A stretch of DNA of 64,000 nucleotides from Setaria digitata. Lineage: Eukaryota; Nematoda; Chromadorea; Rhabditida; Setariidae. This document shows positions 11,792 to 26,000 of the stretch, piece by piece. The notes below the pieces were generated by a model that did no database searches, was not told the DNA's origin, and was given only the letters and a program-made list of their open reading frames with translations. The translations under genes were made by a program, and so were the position numbers. Numbering within the stretch: position 1 is the first letter of the stretch; every line of letters begins with the position of its first letter. The DNA is taken from positions 209,256 to 273,255 of the forward strand of contig RCAB01000035.1 of NCBI GenBank assembly GCA_003640385.1. The letters run 5' to 3'.

Positions 11792-14700
11792 TCCTATCTT
11801 TGTTTTTCGTAGTCAATCTTGCAATACTATATTCATTTATGTTTCCAGCACATTATTAAAGTAGTTCAAAATAAGGAATAACCTTTTTCAATGGAGGTTT
11901 TTCCATTTTAAGGAAGGTTTGTTTATGATATTAGATATTAGTCAAAACTGTGAGCACAAAACAGCCAATCAATTATACAACATTTTTAAACTAAAGCCAT
12001 GCATTTAAATTGGAAGCTCTGAAAAAAAAAAAGAAAGCTAGCGTGAGGGCATTGAGTTTGCCATTTATTTTTGTGTTACTTTCAAAAAATTTAAATTTAT
12101 GATTTTCTTACATATATATATAAACTTTTTAATCGAAAGTTAATCAAAAAGTAGAGTCATATTAAGCAAATACATAATTATTGATGGCAAAAGACTGATT
12201 TTAGTGGGAAAAAAAAACTTCATCTCGATTATGAAGTAATCTAAGAGAACAAAAAAAATTGTTATTTGACAAATGGAAAGAGAAAATGGGTTGATGAAAT
12301 TTTGCTCTTAAATTCTAACGCAATTTCATATATTTTCTTAAATTGCTCATAAATTATTAAAAGTTAAGGAACAAAATACTTGATCCTTTTCAAGTATTTT
12401 TATTGAAGGCCAATTCAGTCTTGATGATGTTCGAGGCTATCTTTTGATGCAAGACCGAATAAGCTGCAAATTCTCGTTATTTCCGGAAAATGATATTTTC
12501 TTCCTTCCATCAAGAAGAAATTCCAAAGAGAATAATTTATTCAGGGAATCTATCCAATCATTTTTTCAATTCATGCATTTCTGCACAATTCTATGCAAAA
12601 TTTCATTACTTCAAGATAAGAAAGATTTATTAACAAACATTCCTTCCAAATCATTTAATTTTTTTCTTTGTCTTTTTTTTTCGTGGCTCCATAAATACAA
12701 CCGTTTCACTTTATATTATCTAAAGGAAATCGGAAGGTTAGAGGAACATTCTTTAAAAGTAGCATTCCATTTCTCTGTTTGAAAAAATTTCTAATCTTAT
12801 CCATCGACTTCACAACCTATTCAATAAGGCCACTTCCTGTGAATGGATTCAATATGTACTACTTGTAGCCTTGTCCGATTTGCAAGAGTAATGCGAAACT
12901 TTTCCTAGTTTAGACAAAAGGAGAGTTGATGAGATTAGCCTTCCTTCCTTTTCAAAATTACCCATATTACTACTGATTGATACCTATTCATCGCTCACAG
13001 AGTCCTGAAAAACTTAATGATAGTTATATTTATGTTGTATTAACGAAGTAACAAAGAAGACACTTCGCAGCGATTAAAATACATTGTCGTGAAATCACTG
13101 AACTAAAAATCATTATAATTTCACTCAGCTCTTTTTCGTTGACAGCTAAATTAATTTAACACTTTTTGATTAGTAATGATTTGATTCATTCAACTGAGCG
13201 TTTTTCGGTTCACAAGGCTTTGATAATTCAAAGTTTTTGGTTGATGAGACTAGCACAACATATTTTTCTCTTTTTTTTTGGTAATTTTTCATTTGTTTAC
13301 CATATTTTTCAAGAAAAAATTGATTTCTGTATTCTTCAAGATAAAATGAAGCAAGGATTTCTGTGTTGTGATGCAATTGTTGTCATTTTTCAAAACTAAA
13401 GTTCCTACCTTCATTCTTGATTTCACCTAATAATAATAATTAATAATGATAACTAATAATGACAATTAATAATAACTGGTAAGTGCTTGCTTTTTCATGG
13501 GCAGATCTTGCACAGATCAACTGATAAAATGAGTGAACATTTTAATCAACACTGATCCATCTCTTTGTCTGTTTAGAAGATAACTTAAAGCATTTTGTTG
13601 AAATAGTTTTACAATACTCAATGACAGATAAGCAGAGATCGGAAAGGAGAAAATGAAGTGTGAAAGTATTGTGTGCAGTGCTGCTGCATAAGTGGATATA
13701 AGTTTTTAGCTTGATCAAGCTGAAACTTTCAAGTGGCCACATGCGATGAGAGACAAATAAATACTCATCAGGACTAAATAAATTGTTAGCTATTTGCGGG
13801 TGCTATTCTAATGCTGTTAGGCTTATTTTATGACGCTAATCTTCAGTCTTAGTTTGAAAAATTAGTTTAATTTTTCATCTCATTAATTCACATATTATAT
13901 TGAAATAAAAAGCATTTGAACCTGTAAAATACTGAAAAAAGACTGGTGAGAAATTTTTCGGCTTTGATAGATTATAAGAACAAATTCAAAATAGTTTACA
14001 TTTATTTCTCTCCCTCATTTAAGCATTTATACTTAAATAACGGCACGAGAAAGGTTTGGCGTATTTTTTTTTGTGGGAAGAGAATTTATACAAATAAATG
14101 AAACATAGCGTTCTCTTTAGCAGCCTTCAGATATCCCAATTTACATTACTTCATTGATTCTTTTCTTTTTGTTCGTTATTTTGAAAATTTGATGGCTCAG
14201 AATAGTAGTGATTAGCCTCTCGTCCATTTCAGTGTCACGCAAGGGAAGCACAGATACTCTAAGCTTCTTCGAGAACCACTCTCGACTCGATCCCTAGACC
14301 AGCACTATATCATCATTTACCATTCGCCAACTTGTTTATTGTCTTTTACTAGCTTTGATAAATTATTTTTTACAAATCCTCACTTTAATGTTCTCCTTTG
14401 TTATTTTTTCTTTTGGATGTTTAATGCATAAAATTGTTTAATGTTTAATACATAAAATTTAATGCATTCTTATTTTTTTTGAGTATAGAAAAAGTGTCTA
14501 ATTAATTTATTAAACTTTCTGTATTAATTTTATTCCAGATCCAAATTCTTCATTTCCGATTTTGTCTTTCTTTTTCAGATAATTTTTTATATAATTGAAG
14601 ATTGACAAGATAAAGTTTCCTTTTTTTTTGCTCTTACTTACTACTTATCCGCTAATAACACTTTATCGATGTTATAAATCAGATAAAATAAAATTGTTTT

Positions 14701-15794
14701 CCAGCAGGATGCGATTCATTGAACTTTTCTAAAAGTTTTTTTTCATCTAACAAATTTTTCTTTCCATTTCAAGAATTTTAAATCTAATTTATCATAGCTT
14801 TTAGTCCTTAATCCGTTTCTGGGCCACTACAGAAGCAAATTATAAGTGAAAAAATGCCATTATTTTTGGATTATGATATTTTAAATTAGCTCAAAAGCAT
14901 AAGTAATGGCATTATTCTAATATAACTTTAAAAAAGAGAACATTTTTATGTTTGCTCTTCGCAGCAGTTTAGCCTAAGAGAAATTTTCACGAATTTAATT
15001 AAAAGATTGACCTGTTTTTTTCATGTATTAATGTTACGAACGAATCCTTATATTTTCCAATTTTGATTTCATTAAGTATTTAAATACCTTGGAGATTGAA
15101 AATTGGTTCCAGGGTTTTTGTGGTAAATGTTATTATTAAGAGTATATTATCTATCGTTTTCGAATTTAACCCATTTAGAGAATTTGATGAGTTGTCATCC
15201 TAATGGATAAAATGTTAGTCATAATGGAAAGTGATGATTTCGAAATGTTGTTTACCTGTATTGAATTAGAATGAAGCGAAATCACTTCCGCGCAAATGTT
15301 TTTTGAAATTGATGAATCAAGCAAAAATTACCAGGCTATTTAATAATTGAGTGCTCAGACTGCAGTTAACATTGAAAGGAAGAAACACATTTTTCTTCTT
15401 TCAATAACAATTATGATAAATCGGTGAGTTAAACAATTTAATATGGTGATATCAAATGATATCGTCATACTAAACTGTTAACATTTAAGCAAATTTTATT
15501 TCCTTGCGCAATTCGTAGGAAATTTCAAATAAAAAATGCTTTTTTTTTGGTAAAAAATTTATGAACAAATAGAGTCACTGTGTATTTCAGAGCAGAAACT
15601 TATTAGTGAAAAACGAAAAAAATTATTTTCATTGAGCGCAGTGTTCCTTCCCTTCAATGCTTTTCACTGATTCATTATATCACTCACTCTTTTACTTTCT
15701 CTTCACAAAACTACAAACATTGAAACAGTGAACTCTTCATCCGTACAATATGATAAATTAACAGCAAAATATTTATCAGTTCTTTCATCGCATC

Positions 15795-15870
15795 ATCAAA
15801 AAAGATAATCTTTTCATCAAAAAAAAAGATGATCTTTTCATCAAGAAAAGATAATCTCTTCATCAAAAAA
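15795..15870. repeat. Short imperfect tandem repeat with internal palindromes
   Basis: Three copies of a roughly 25-30 bp unit contain AAAGATAATCTTTTCATCAA or AAAGATGATCTTTTCATCAA. Each holds a short inverted repeat (AAAGAT with ATCTTT). Confidence 0.6.
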
Positions 15871-18063
15871 GTCTTTTCGCTCGCTGTTCCAAGTGTTAGT
15901 GATGAAAATCGTTGCGATGATAAATATGATAAACGTATTGCTAATATGTGTATTTATCACTCAGTGAGCTTGTGCTTAACACAAAATAAGCAAAACTAAT
16001 TTTATTATAATCAAAAAGGGAAAAGTGCAAGAAATTAAAACTTCGGAAGCTCAATCATTTCAAGCGCTTTATTGAAAACAATTCACAATAAACAAATGAA
16101 ACAATTCTTAAGAATATATAAAAAATATTAGACCTAAAGTAGTCATATATGATATATCATAATTCGAAAAGTATTAGACAAAAAATTTGTAAAACTTCAT
16201 TTGCACAATGTATTCTTTCATGGCGAAAAATAAAATTTATTGATGACTGAAAGGAAAAGTATGACTGACCTACAGTTTCAGTTTTTTTCTACTAGAATTA
16301 ATCTCTTTTCTTACTTTTTTTTCAAAATCAGTCAAGAAGTTTGATTTATTTAGACTTATTTTTCCTGATGAATTTTCTCCTGTCCTGACTTTGTTTCCAA
16401 AAATTTCTATGCAGGAAGATGAAACTTCTGCTGAAATCAAACTTGTTAGTAATGCTTTTTTTCCATTAGCCCGAAACCACTTATTTCCATCCATACAAAT
16501 GTTCAATCAATTTTTTTTTTTTTTAAAAAAAAAAGCTTAAATAGTTCATTCACTCTCCAAAAAGAAAAAATATTTGTTAATTGGAGCATTTTGATGCTAA
16601 TGGTAAGTTTAAAATTTTTTTCTTCTTTAGGAAAAGTCGAAAAATTCTATCGTGAGAACAATAAAAAAGAGCCTTGTTTGTCTAACATCTGCTGAATGAA
16701 TCATTTTTATGTATACACATACATCACGATAAGTGACAAAAAAGTTATCAGTGCTGCTTTGCTTTGCTCGACCTTATTTACTTGCTATCAGACTGAGACT
16801 AAGGAACAAACAATACTTACTTCTCTAATTTCATTGGGAAGTAAAAGGAAAGGAAAAAACAACCGATGGCATTCAGAAGCATAATAAAGACTTAAGCCGA
16901 GAGCCACGCTAATAAAATTTTGTGGAGTTAGATGAAAATGAAACAAATAAATGCCATCTTTGAAGAGTAAATCAAAAAATAAGCAAAATATTTGTAAAAC
17001 GTTTTCTATCAGAATTTCAGTCTTCTAATTCAATGAAACAAATCAGGTTGAAAGAAGTATTTTAATTGTTAATAGTACTTTACACTCATGCCAACTTTTA
17101 AAAGTACTTTAAAAATTTGCCTAAAATTATTGCTGAATTACCTCAACAGAAATAGGAAACTACATTTTAATTATGGACATTAATTTCCTTTTTTTGTAAG
17201 AAATTAGACAAAGTTCATTAATATCGTTTTAAAATTTTGATTAGTTATAAAGAAATCAAAAATTTCTAAAAATTTATAAACGAATTCATAACTTATTCTT
17301 TGCGGCCTCATCAAAATTGTCCATAATTAGGCAACTTGAATTTAGCGTGATTAATGATGTCATGTTATAGAGAAAGTTTTAGGATTCGATTCGAAAAGCT
17401 ATAACTTCAAATGTCTTTTGTTAATTCTGAGAAATTTAAAGCACTAAAAATTATTAAACAGAATAATTCAGTAGTTGGTACCTTTTTATTTTTGAAGCCT
17501 GATAATTCTGGCAGACAAAGGAAAGAAGACAGAGTGTTATTATTGTCGAAGTGAAGGTATCTTAATACATTTTACATTTCAAATACTAAATCTGAAAAGA
17601 AATAAAAAACTCAAAGTTATCAGTAGGCTTATTTTTTATATAACATAAGTTGAATTATTTTATTATGTATCAATAACAGTGGTAGGCATAAATTACAGAG
17701 ACAAAATGAAAGAGAGAAAAAGGGAAGAGCGAAGAGAATATCTTAAATTTTTTTTTATTCAGCGAATTAGTTAAAGACAAATAATTTCCATTTCACATCA
17801 ATTTCGTTTCAATGCTTTTTCCTCAATTTCGTTATTTATCCATTTTTGACAAGCTTTATAATGGAGAAATCTTTCTCCAACTAACTATTTCATATATTTA
17901 TTACCGTCCTCCACTACCTATTTTATATATTTCATTAGCAATATATTACTCTTATTTATTTCTGATTATACTTTAACATAAGAAAATGGAATAATATGAT
18001 ACATTGCTTAATAAAACTTTTTTCTTACCAACTATCCAACATGACTACTTATTGCCTGTTTTC

Positions 18064-18113
18064 ATTTTATATATATATATATATTATATTTTATATATAT
18101 ATTATATATACAT

Positions 18114-18191
<78 letters not shown>

Positions 18192-18196
18192 GGATA
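18064..18196. repeat. (TA)n microsatellite
   Basis: Long runs of alternating TA, interrupted by TATTATATTT-type variants. It borders the chimeric duplication at 18203-18295 on the left; a shorter TA run lies on its right. Confidence 0.9.
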
Positions 18197-18202
18197 TAAT
18201 GA

Positions 18203-18295
18203 AATGATGTCATGTTATAGAGAAAGTTTTTGGATTCGAATCGAAAAGCTATAACTTTATCCATTTTTGACAAGCTTTATAATGGAGAAATCTTC
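18203..18295. repeat. Chimeric duplication stitched from two upstream sequences
   Basis: Bases 18203-18257 match 17353-17407 with two mismatches in about 55. Bases 18257-18294 match 17836-17873 almost exactly. The two sources lie about 430 bp apart upstream, but the copies are directly joined here, between (TA)n tracts. Confidence 0.9.
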
Positions 18296-20022
18296 TATAA
18301 ATATATATATATATATATATAAAAAAAAGCAAAAAAATATATATATATAGCAAACTAACAGGATTTGAATAAATTTTTATATCCCTATGCTACAAAATTT
18401 TCAATTTACGGTTAATTGATAAGAATTTATATATGTGTAAAATTAAACATATAGCGCTATATGGTTATTTCATTCTCATTTACATATTAATAAAATGATG
18501 CATTCCACTTTTTTCGAGTTCTTAAAGAAAAATTATTTATTTTAATTTTTTCTTCTCGAACAAAACAATATTATGTGAAATATTTTAAATTAAATTCATC
18601 ATCATCATCATATATACATATATATATATATATAAAATCTACAAAGTGGTTAAAAGTACTCGGAAAATTCCAATTTCGGTAATTGATAGTCCAAAATCTG
18701 TCATTCCATTCCAAACATACATTTCTGGAATTTAATTGGACAAATTTGCTTCTTGTGTAACTTTTGTCAAACAGGAAAAAAAATAATTTCATTCTCTCGT
18801 GTTGCAACTGTGTGGAAAATTTATTTCATTATAAAACGATTTTGTCGTTGAAGCCACGACCTCCCTGCTTATCATTATCATCTCTTCTCTCCATCCATCC
18901 GGATTCTTCTCTTTTTTCGACAATATAACGCCAGAAATTTATTCTTTTTCATTTTCGGAAACTATTTTTTCATTTTACTGCTATCAATCGAGGCATTTAT
19001 CTGTTTGATTTGTCAATATATTTCATTGTTAGCAAACATGTGCCAGATGTCTACAAAAGAAAAAGTGCCTCAGTAGTTGGCCAACTTGTATGAAAAAAAA
19101 ATAAAAAGGCCAACATCTTCCGTTAATTCAATTTCATTTACTTCATCCGACTACTCAGGACTGACAGTAGCAAAGCTACTAATTCAAATAAGACTGAGAA
19201 ATACTTGTAACACATCCTTTATCTAATTCTTTTTCAAAGGTAAAAAAGATATTTGCATAAAAGTTTAGAGTTTTCAGATATCTATTTGATTAATGATTAA
19301 ATCGTACTTCATTGGTACTTCAATTTGATTATGGCGACATTATTCTTATTCTCATCTGATTAACTATATGCTCATCGTTACTATACGAATTACTAAACTT
19401 AAATTGAGATAGAAATTTCATTGAACTTTAGAAAGTGTCATTTTTTCAAAAGATTTTTTCAGCTTTTTTTTGCAAAACTTTTATTAAAACAATGTCATTT
19501 GCAAAATTAATTTGTGTCAAATATTTGTCCTGTTAATTGTAAAACAACTATTTTAATTCTAAAATATTTGCAGAAAAGAGCCAAAAACAGAAGCTGAGCC
19601 AAGCTTTTTCTTTTTTAATTCAACATATCCATTTAGTGGTGTTTGAGGTCTCTATCAAATACATTTTAAAAAAAAGAGAATATTTGTTTTATTGCGTTTT
19701 CGTAAAACGATAAGAAACAAAATTTGCCAAAAAAAAAAAAGAAACTGAACAGCATTCAAAGATAACTAGACATGCTCTCAAGTTTTATCTGTTTGAGAAT
19801 GGATTTAATTTAGGATTGTCCAAATTTGAGTTAAAGTTCATCGACCTATTAAAAATGAATTGAAATGTAATTTAATCCCAAAATTATTACTACCTGAAGT
19901 ATTAGTAGAAGACATTATTATTAATACCGTATAATGAGAGAAAAAAGTTTAGATACAGTATGCTTTGTCGATCCGAATCGTCTTCAGAAGGAAACTAAAA
20001 AAGAAGGAACTATCGATGAGAG

Positions 20023-23000
20023 ATGAACGGCGGTGCATGCGAGATCGGTTCCGTACCGTTTCAGAACGCCACATGGCTTTTTGCAACTTTGTCTGATTTC
20101 CACATCACATATGGCCTCATACATCCTTACATTGCTGTTTTCCTCTGTTTCGCCGGTCAACTAATTTTATTTTCACTTAAATTTTTGAAAAAAAAGGAAA
20201 TTTAAGAGAATAATTTTTGTAAGGCATAATTAATCCGGTCGAAAAGTAAACTTCTTTTCAAGTATGAAATGAATTTTTAGGATCAAATCTATGTTATTTT
20301 AAATTAGGATGACATTAATCGGTCCTAAAAATCGGTTCGAAAATGTATTCGAATTCTATTTCAAAAAGTGAATTTTATTTCAAGTATTTACTTATTTATA
20401 GTTACGAATACATGAACAGTCAGAAAATGATTTGATTGATAAGTGAAGCACAAATTGACTGATAACTATTATCAAAATTATTTCATTTCCTGTAAATTCA
20501 AAACAGAAACCGACTAACTAAACTGTTATTAGACAGCATTTCAATTATTAAAATCTATGCACAAGTTCGAACAGGAGGTTTTCTCGTAGATAGAGCTAAC
20601 AAGCAGCATTTTAAGTTGCAAATTTGAAATAGAATAAAAAACAAGTTATTGATCCATCGCTTAAAGATGTCACAGTGTCTTTAGCAGAACTCACTTCTTG
20701 TCTTTTTCTTATAATTTCATCATAAGAGTGGCCTATAATTTGTTACTAAGCCTTGCTATCTCAGGCACAATACTGAACATGATGACAATCGCGGTGCTAA
20801 CTCGACCATCGATGGTTTCTCCGGTAAATGTGCTGCTTTGTTCGGTAGCAATTTGTGATGTACTCGTCATGGGATCATATCTAATTTTTGTTACTCATTT
20901 CTTAATCAATGCAGCCAATCGTTGTCTGCATACCGATTACAGCTACCCGTGGACAATTTTTACCCTGATCCATGCCCATGCATCAGTTATATTGCATTCA
21001 ACAAGTATTTGGCTTACTGTTAGTATTTTCTCTTCGAAAATATCAATCTTATCACATTACTAACAAATATTGATAATGTATCATAAAATTAATAACTTTA
21101 AAATGGTGCAGTTAAATATTATATTGCTTCATTTACATAAGTAAAGCAATAAGACAAAGTGCAAAGCGATTTATGAACATTCGAAATAATCTTTTGGCAA
21201 GCAAATAAATTCAGTCTTATTTTGAAATATCATTTAATTTTAAATGAACATGTTAAGATTCCGTTTAATTACTTGTGACTGGAAAAAAAGCAAAGCAAAG
21301 TTTTCTGGAGACTGAAACGAAATAGGAGAATTAAATATAACGACGGGATATGCAAGTTGGGGGCTTCAGGCTTATTAAAAAATAATTAATAAATATTGGT
21401 ATTATATCGCGAAATTAACAACTTAAAATGTAACAATACTATGTTGCAGTCCATAATTAAAAAATGAAGAGAAATCCGGAACAATTTACATGTCGATTAT
21501 ATTGCTTAAAGGAAAGAAAAAGAATAATTAAAATTAAAATTAAAAGTAAAGGACAGTAGAAATAGAATAGAAACTATCAGACAGTGATTTCAGTTTGCAG
21601 ATCTAAGCGCAATTGCTAACTTTTTTTGACCCTTGTATCGTAGGCGGATCTTAAATCCTTGCAGCAGCCAAACTTCATCTTCCAGTTCTTCGCGATGGAT
21701 AAAATTTGATTTTTTTTTTCCAAAAAGTACATATTTATCAGATCTTTTGAAGGTACTATTGGCTCAAATTCGTGTCTTAACAATTCGTCGTTCCACGTTG
21801 CATCCGTCAACGACAGTTACAATACGTTTTACGATTTTGCTCAGTTTAGCAACATGCTTCGTTATTTCGCTATTTAATCTTCCTAATTTTTTAACTTTTA
21901 AAGTATGTGCATATGAAGATTTTTCCAAATTAACAAAAATTTTAGCAAAGCTTCAAGTAGTTGTAACTTATTACCTGGTTCAGGTATTTCGCATTTAGTT
22001 AATTTTTCTGTGAAAACATATATTCTTGAAATAGGAAATTTTTTTGGATTTCAGTAATTGAAGCAAAAAAATTGCAGGTTGTGAGGACATCACCAGAATT
22101 ATTCCTTCCATGTTTAGTTAAGTATTCAGAGAATTCTTCATCATTATTATCAGTTGATGACAAACTTGATTATGAGTACTCCCAGCCGAATCCGGATTAC
22201 TCACAATATGATAATTATCCGGTTTACATGCTTGTTGCATCGCAAGGAAACTGTATGAAGCTTAAGGTACCTAATTCCTTCTCTTGTTAGAAGTAGAAGG
22301 CTTTTCTTATGCACTATTTATTAAATATTTTGAAACATCCTTTGGAGCCTAATTGTCTTAACCGTAATCATCTTAAAGAGCAAAGACGAACAGGTTATTT
22401 TCGTTATAATTTTCAATGAAGATTAAAATAACTCAAAATTGTAATCTTTTTTTTATCATGAAACTGAAGTTGAAATAACTGTAGATAATCTCAAAATTAG
22501 ACGAAAGCCGTGGGTTATAAATTCGAACTCTTTCTTTCTCTTTTTTCATTTTTCTATAGCTTGACAGCCACAATTACGAAAGTGGCTTTTTGATTAGAAT
22601 AAAACTCTGAAATTTACCTTATTATTTATCTGTAAAATATCTAGTCATTTTTAGAATACATTTATAAAAAGACTAAGAATCGGCAAATACAATGTTTATA
22701 GTTAGGTACTATAAAGATTTTAAATACTTGCTTACATTCGTATAAAAAACTTTCGCAACATTACTTATTTGTTAATGATAACTGTTGATATTACTTAGCA
22801 ATATTAACAAAAGTTTTCACATTATTTAATTTCCAACACTTAGTTAAGTCTATTAATAATTTACAGTTAGCATTCTGGTCAAACGGAATACTTTTCAAAG
22901 TGGTACCATGCTTACTTTTAACTGTATCAATTATTGTATTGCTGAAAGTGATCGCTGATCTGTCAAATCAACGGCAAACTCTCGCGCAGGTTCTCACCTA

Positions 23001-26000
23001 TAATTTATCGAATTTATTTATATCATTTACAACACTTTCCTTTTTTTTTTACAATACACAATATTTCTATACTATCTGAGAACTCAATTTGCAGTATTTT
23101 TGTACTTGGAGTAATTTTTATGGCTTAAGTGCTTCCATTTACAGTATTCATTCCACTTGCATACTATGTTATACAAAATAAATGAACACTTCGTATACTG
23201 TATATGAGCACCTCATTTACCATATTATTATTCCGTTTTACAGACTTGAAGTATCTCATTTGCAGCATCTACTTTTTTAAATTTTCGGACCTTTTTTACA
23301 GTACCCCATTTGCAATATTTATTTTTGCAGAATACTATGCTGCAAACAAAGGATTTGTATTTAAATGTCTCATGCACAGTATTTTATCCATAATTTACCA
23401 ATATTTCTTTAAAAAAAACGAACAAAATGAAATGAAATTCCAAAAAATAAAATTTTTCACCTCTCCTCAAAACTACACTAGTTAGTCCTACTTTTTGTAA
23501 ACCTCCAAATGCTAAAATATCACTGCAGCCTTCAGTTATCAAAAAATATCGTATCTATTTGAGACTCAATTTTTTCTAGCTCTGCAATTCCTTGAAGGTT
23601 GATAAATAATAGTCCAAACAAAAATCGTTTTAGTTTTCTTAGGCTGACCAGAAAAACAAAAAGCATATCATTTATTGTCTTGCAAAGAATTTCAACACAA
23701 GTCAATGAGATTTACAAATTACATTGATATTTAAATATTTCTTGAATTTCAGAAAGATATTTTATCAGTATAAAATTTCTTGTCACTGTTAGTGAAGTGT
23801 TGCTCTTTGAGTAGTTATCTAGCACATAGCTATAAAATCGATTATTGGCCAAATCTTCCTCGTCGAATAGTCAGTCATCCAACTCATAATTATAAAACCG
23901 ATTAATAGCCAAGTATTGCTCCTTGAGTAGTTATCTAGTCATAGCTATAAAACGGTTCATGAGACAAGTGTTGCGTCTTCAGTAGTTATAAAACCGATTA
24001 TTGGCCAAGTGTCGCTTGTTGAGTATAAGTTCAAATTGTTATCTAATTTTAAGTCTAATAGAAATTATAGCGCAACGACGCAAATAGGGCAGAATTGCCT
24101 TCTACTTCTTTATAAATTCAATCAGCTTTGGAATTCCACGCATTCTCTCTCATTTTTTTAAAATTCTACATATGCAATTTTATTTGAAGTGAATAAAATT
24201 GAGGAGAAAGGAAAAAAACTCTTTTCTCTATCTCTCATAGATCTTTTTACCCCTCTCTTTGTAGGGTCTTTTTCATCCGTTCTAATGATAAGGTCAAAAC
24301 TTTCAGTGCACTAAACTATACTTTTTCGTTCTTTTCCGTTGTTGTGTGATCGATAGGCGCATAGTTTTGAGGATTTAATCAAAAAAAGCTAGAAATGAAA
24401 TGAGTTGGACAGAAAAAAACTGAAAATGAAAGAATAGAGAAACGAAAACGAAAGCCTTAACAATCGCTGAAAACAAAATCCTTTCGAATACTCAAAAATA
24501 AATCTCTTAAGTACATACATTGGCAGTTATCCAAATATTCATTTAACGAAAACAGTCTTATTCGATAGCCTTATCACCTCATAAGATAAAATAGTTTAAT
24601 AAACGAGTTTTATTGACTTCCAATAAAGTGAAAATTCTTCCAAGTTAGTTTTTTCCTTTTTTTTTGATCGGTGATGGTGAGAAGTGCGATAGAAAGATAC
24701 CTTATCAATCACTGAAGCCTTCTATGGAAATTCTCGTAAATATGACTATATGAAATACTTTCCCTTTCATTCATTCAATTTCTTTTTTCTTTTGAAAAAT
24801 GTAATTTATAGTTAATGAACCGAAAAGTACCGAAAGATCATACAACACCAATGCTTGTTGCGGTCTTATCAATATTTCTTGTCACAGAGCTACCACAGGG
24901 TGTTATGAATGTACTGACGGGCATTTTCACTGGTGATACTTTTCATCAGAAAGTAGGCAAATATGTTTTTGCCATCAAAAATATACTTTCAAGAAAAAAT
25001 TTGCTATTGTAAATAGCTTTTAAAATTTTCAATATTTTATGAATTTTTGTTAAACTCTCACACTAGTGTAAGCTATTTTATTCCTAAATTCTAAAATATT
25101 CATATTTAGACTTAAGGTTAGTCTAAAATGTGTCTGTTTAAATTTTAAGTTTAGTCTAAACATACTCTTTGCTTCAGTTACAAATTTAGATTAGGAATAT
25201 ATTTATTTGATCCATAATTTTAGTCTAAAATGCATCTATTTGAATTGCAAGCGTAGTTTAAAATTACAGGTTTATTTACCCTTGGGCGATTTCATGGATC
25301 TCTTGTCATTACTTAATTCAGCCGTTAATTTTCTAATCTACTGCATTATGAATAAACGTTTTCGTGTTACTTTTTTGCAATTATTTTGCGGTTTCTGCAC
25401 AAATCGAAAACTTTCAAGGTATGAAAGTTGAGAGTAGTATTAACAGTATTGATGGACGTCGGCTGTAGTACTATAATTAACATTATTCTAAAAAATATAA
25501 AAATTTCCTTCGAATTAAAATATTAGCATGAAATGCTTTAAAAGGATTAAATTTTGAAAATTTAAAATATAAACTTTTTTGAAAGTTGTCACAAAAACTT
25601 TTTATGCAACAAATTTATTGGAATTATAAATTGTTTATGATAATTTAGACTTATAGAAGACTACAGTCGTGTTGAATATGCTTTTGAATCGTCAAGGCAA
25701 CCTAATCGAAGCAATAATATTTGTCGAACTGAGCAGGTAACATTTACATGAAAAAGACAAAGAGTTGTAGGAAAATAAAATCTTATTAGGACTCCTACTC
25801 CAAATTTAATTTTGGCAGAAATTAAGTTTAAATTGAAAATGAATGCTATTTTCCTTAATAGTTGCTGATAAATGATGAGAGCTAACTTATCAGCGGCACA
25901 GAAATTATGCATTAGTAGCTGAAGAGGTTTCAAATTTAATATGAGAATTTTAAATAAATTAACAACCATTGAAGACATAAATTTCAAACAAACAGCTTAC

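Larger units (their letters stand above)
11792..20022. other. Long AT-rich gene-poor stretch
   Basis: About 8 kb without a recognisable gene. It contains poly-A and poly-T runs, TAA-rich simple sequence near 13420-13475, and a short imperfect repeat at 15795-15870 built on AAAGATAATCTTTTCATCAA. It also contains (TA)n tracts at 18064-18196, 18298-18345 and 18608-18636, and the patchwork duplication listed separately. Distal regulatory elements of the downstream GPCR gene could be here but none is identifiable. Confidence 0.5.

Noticed and set aside
16270..16506. Minus-strand 78-codon frame rich in Ser and Lys
   Set aside because: No family or splice context recognised; poly-A/T borders suggest chance.
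18091..18273. Frames reading repeated Tyr-Ile on both strands
   Set aside because: Translation of (TA)n microsatellite.
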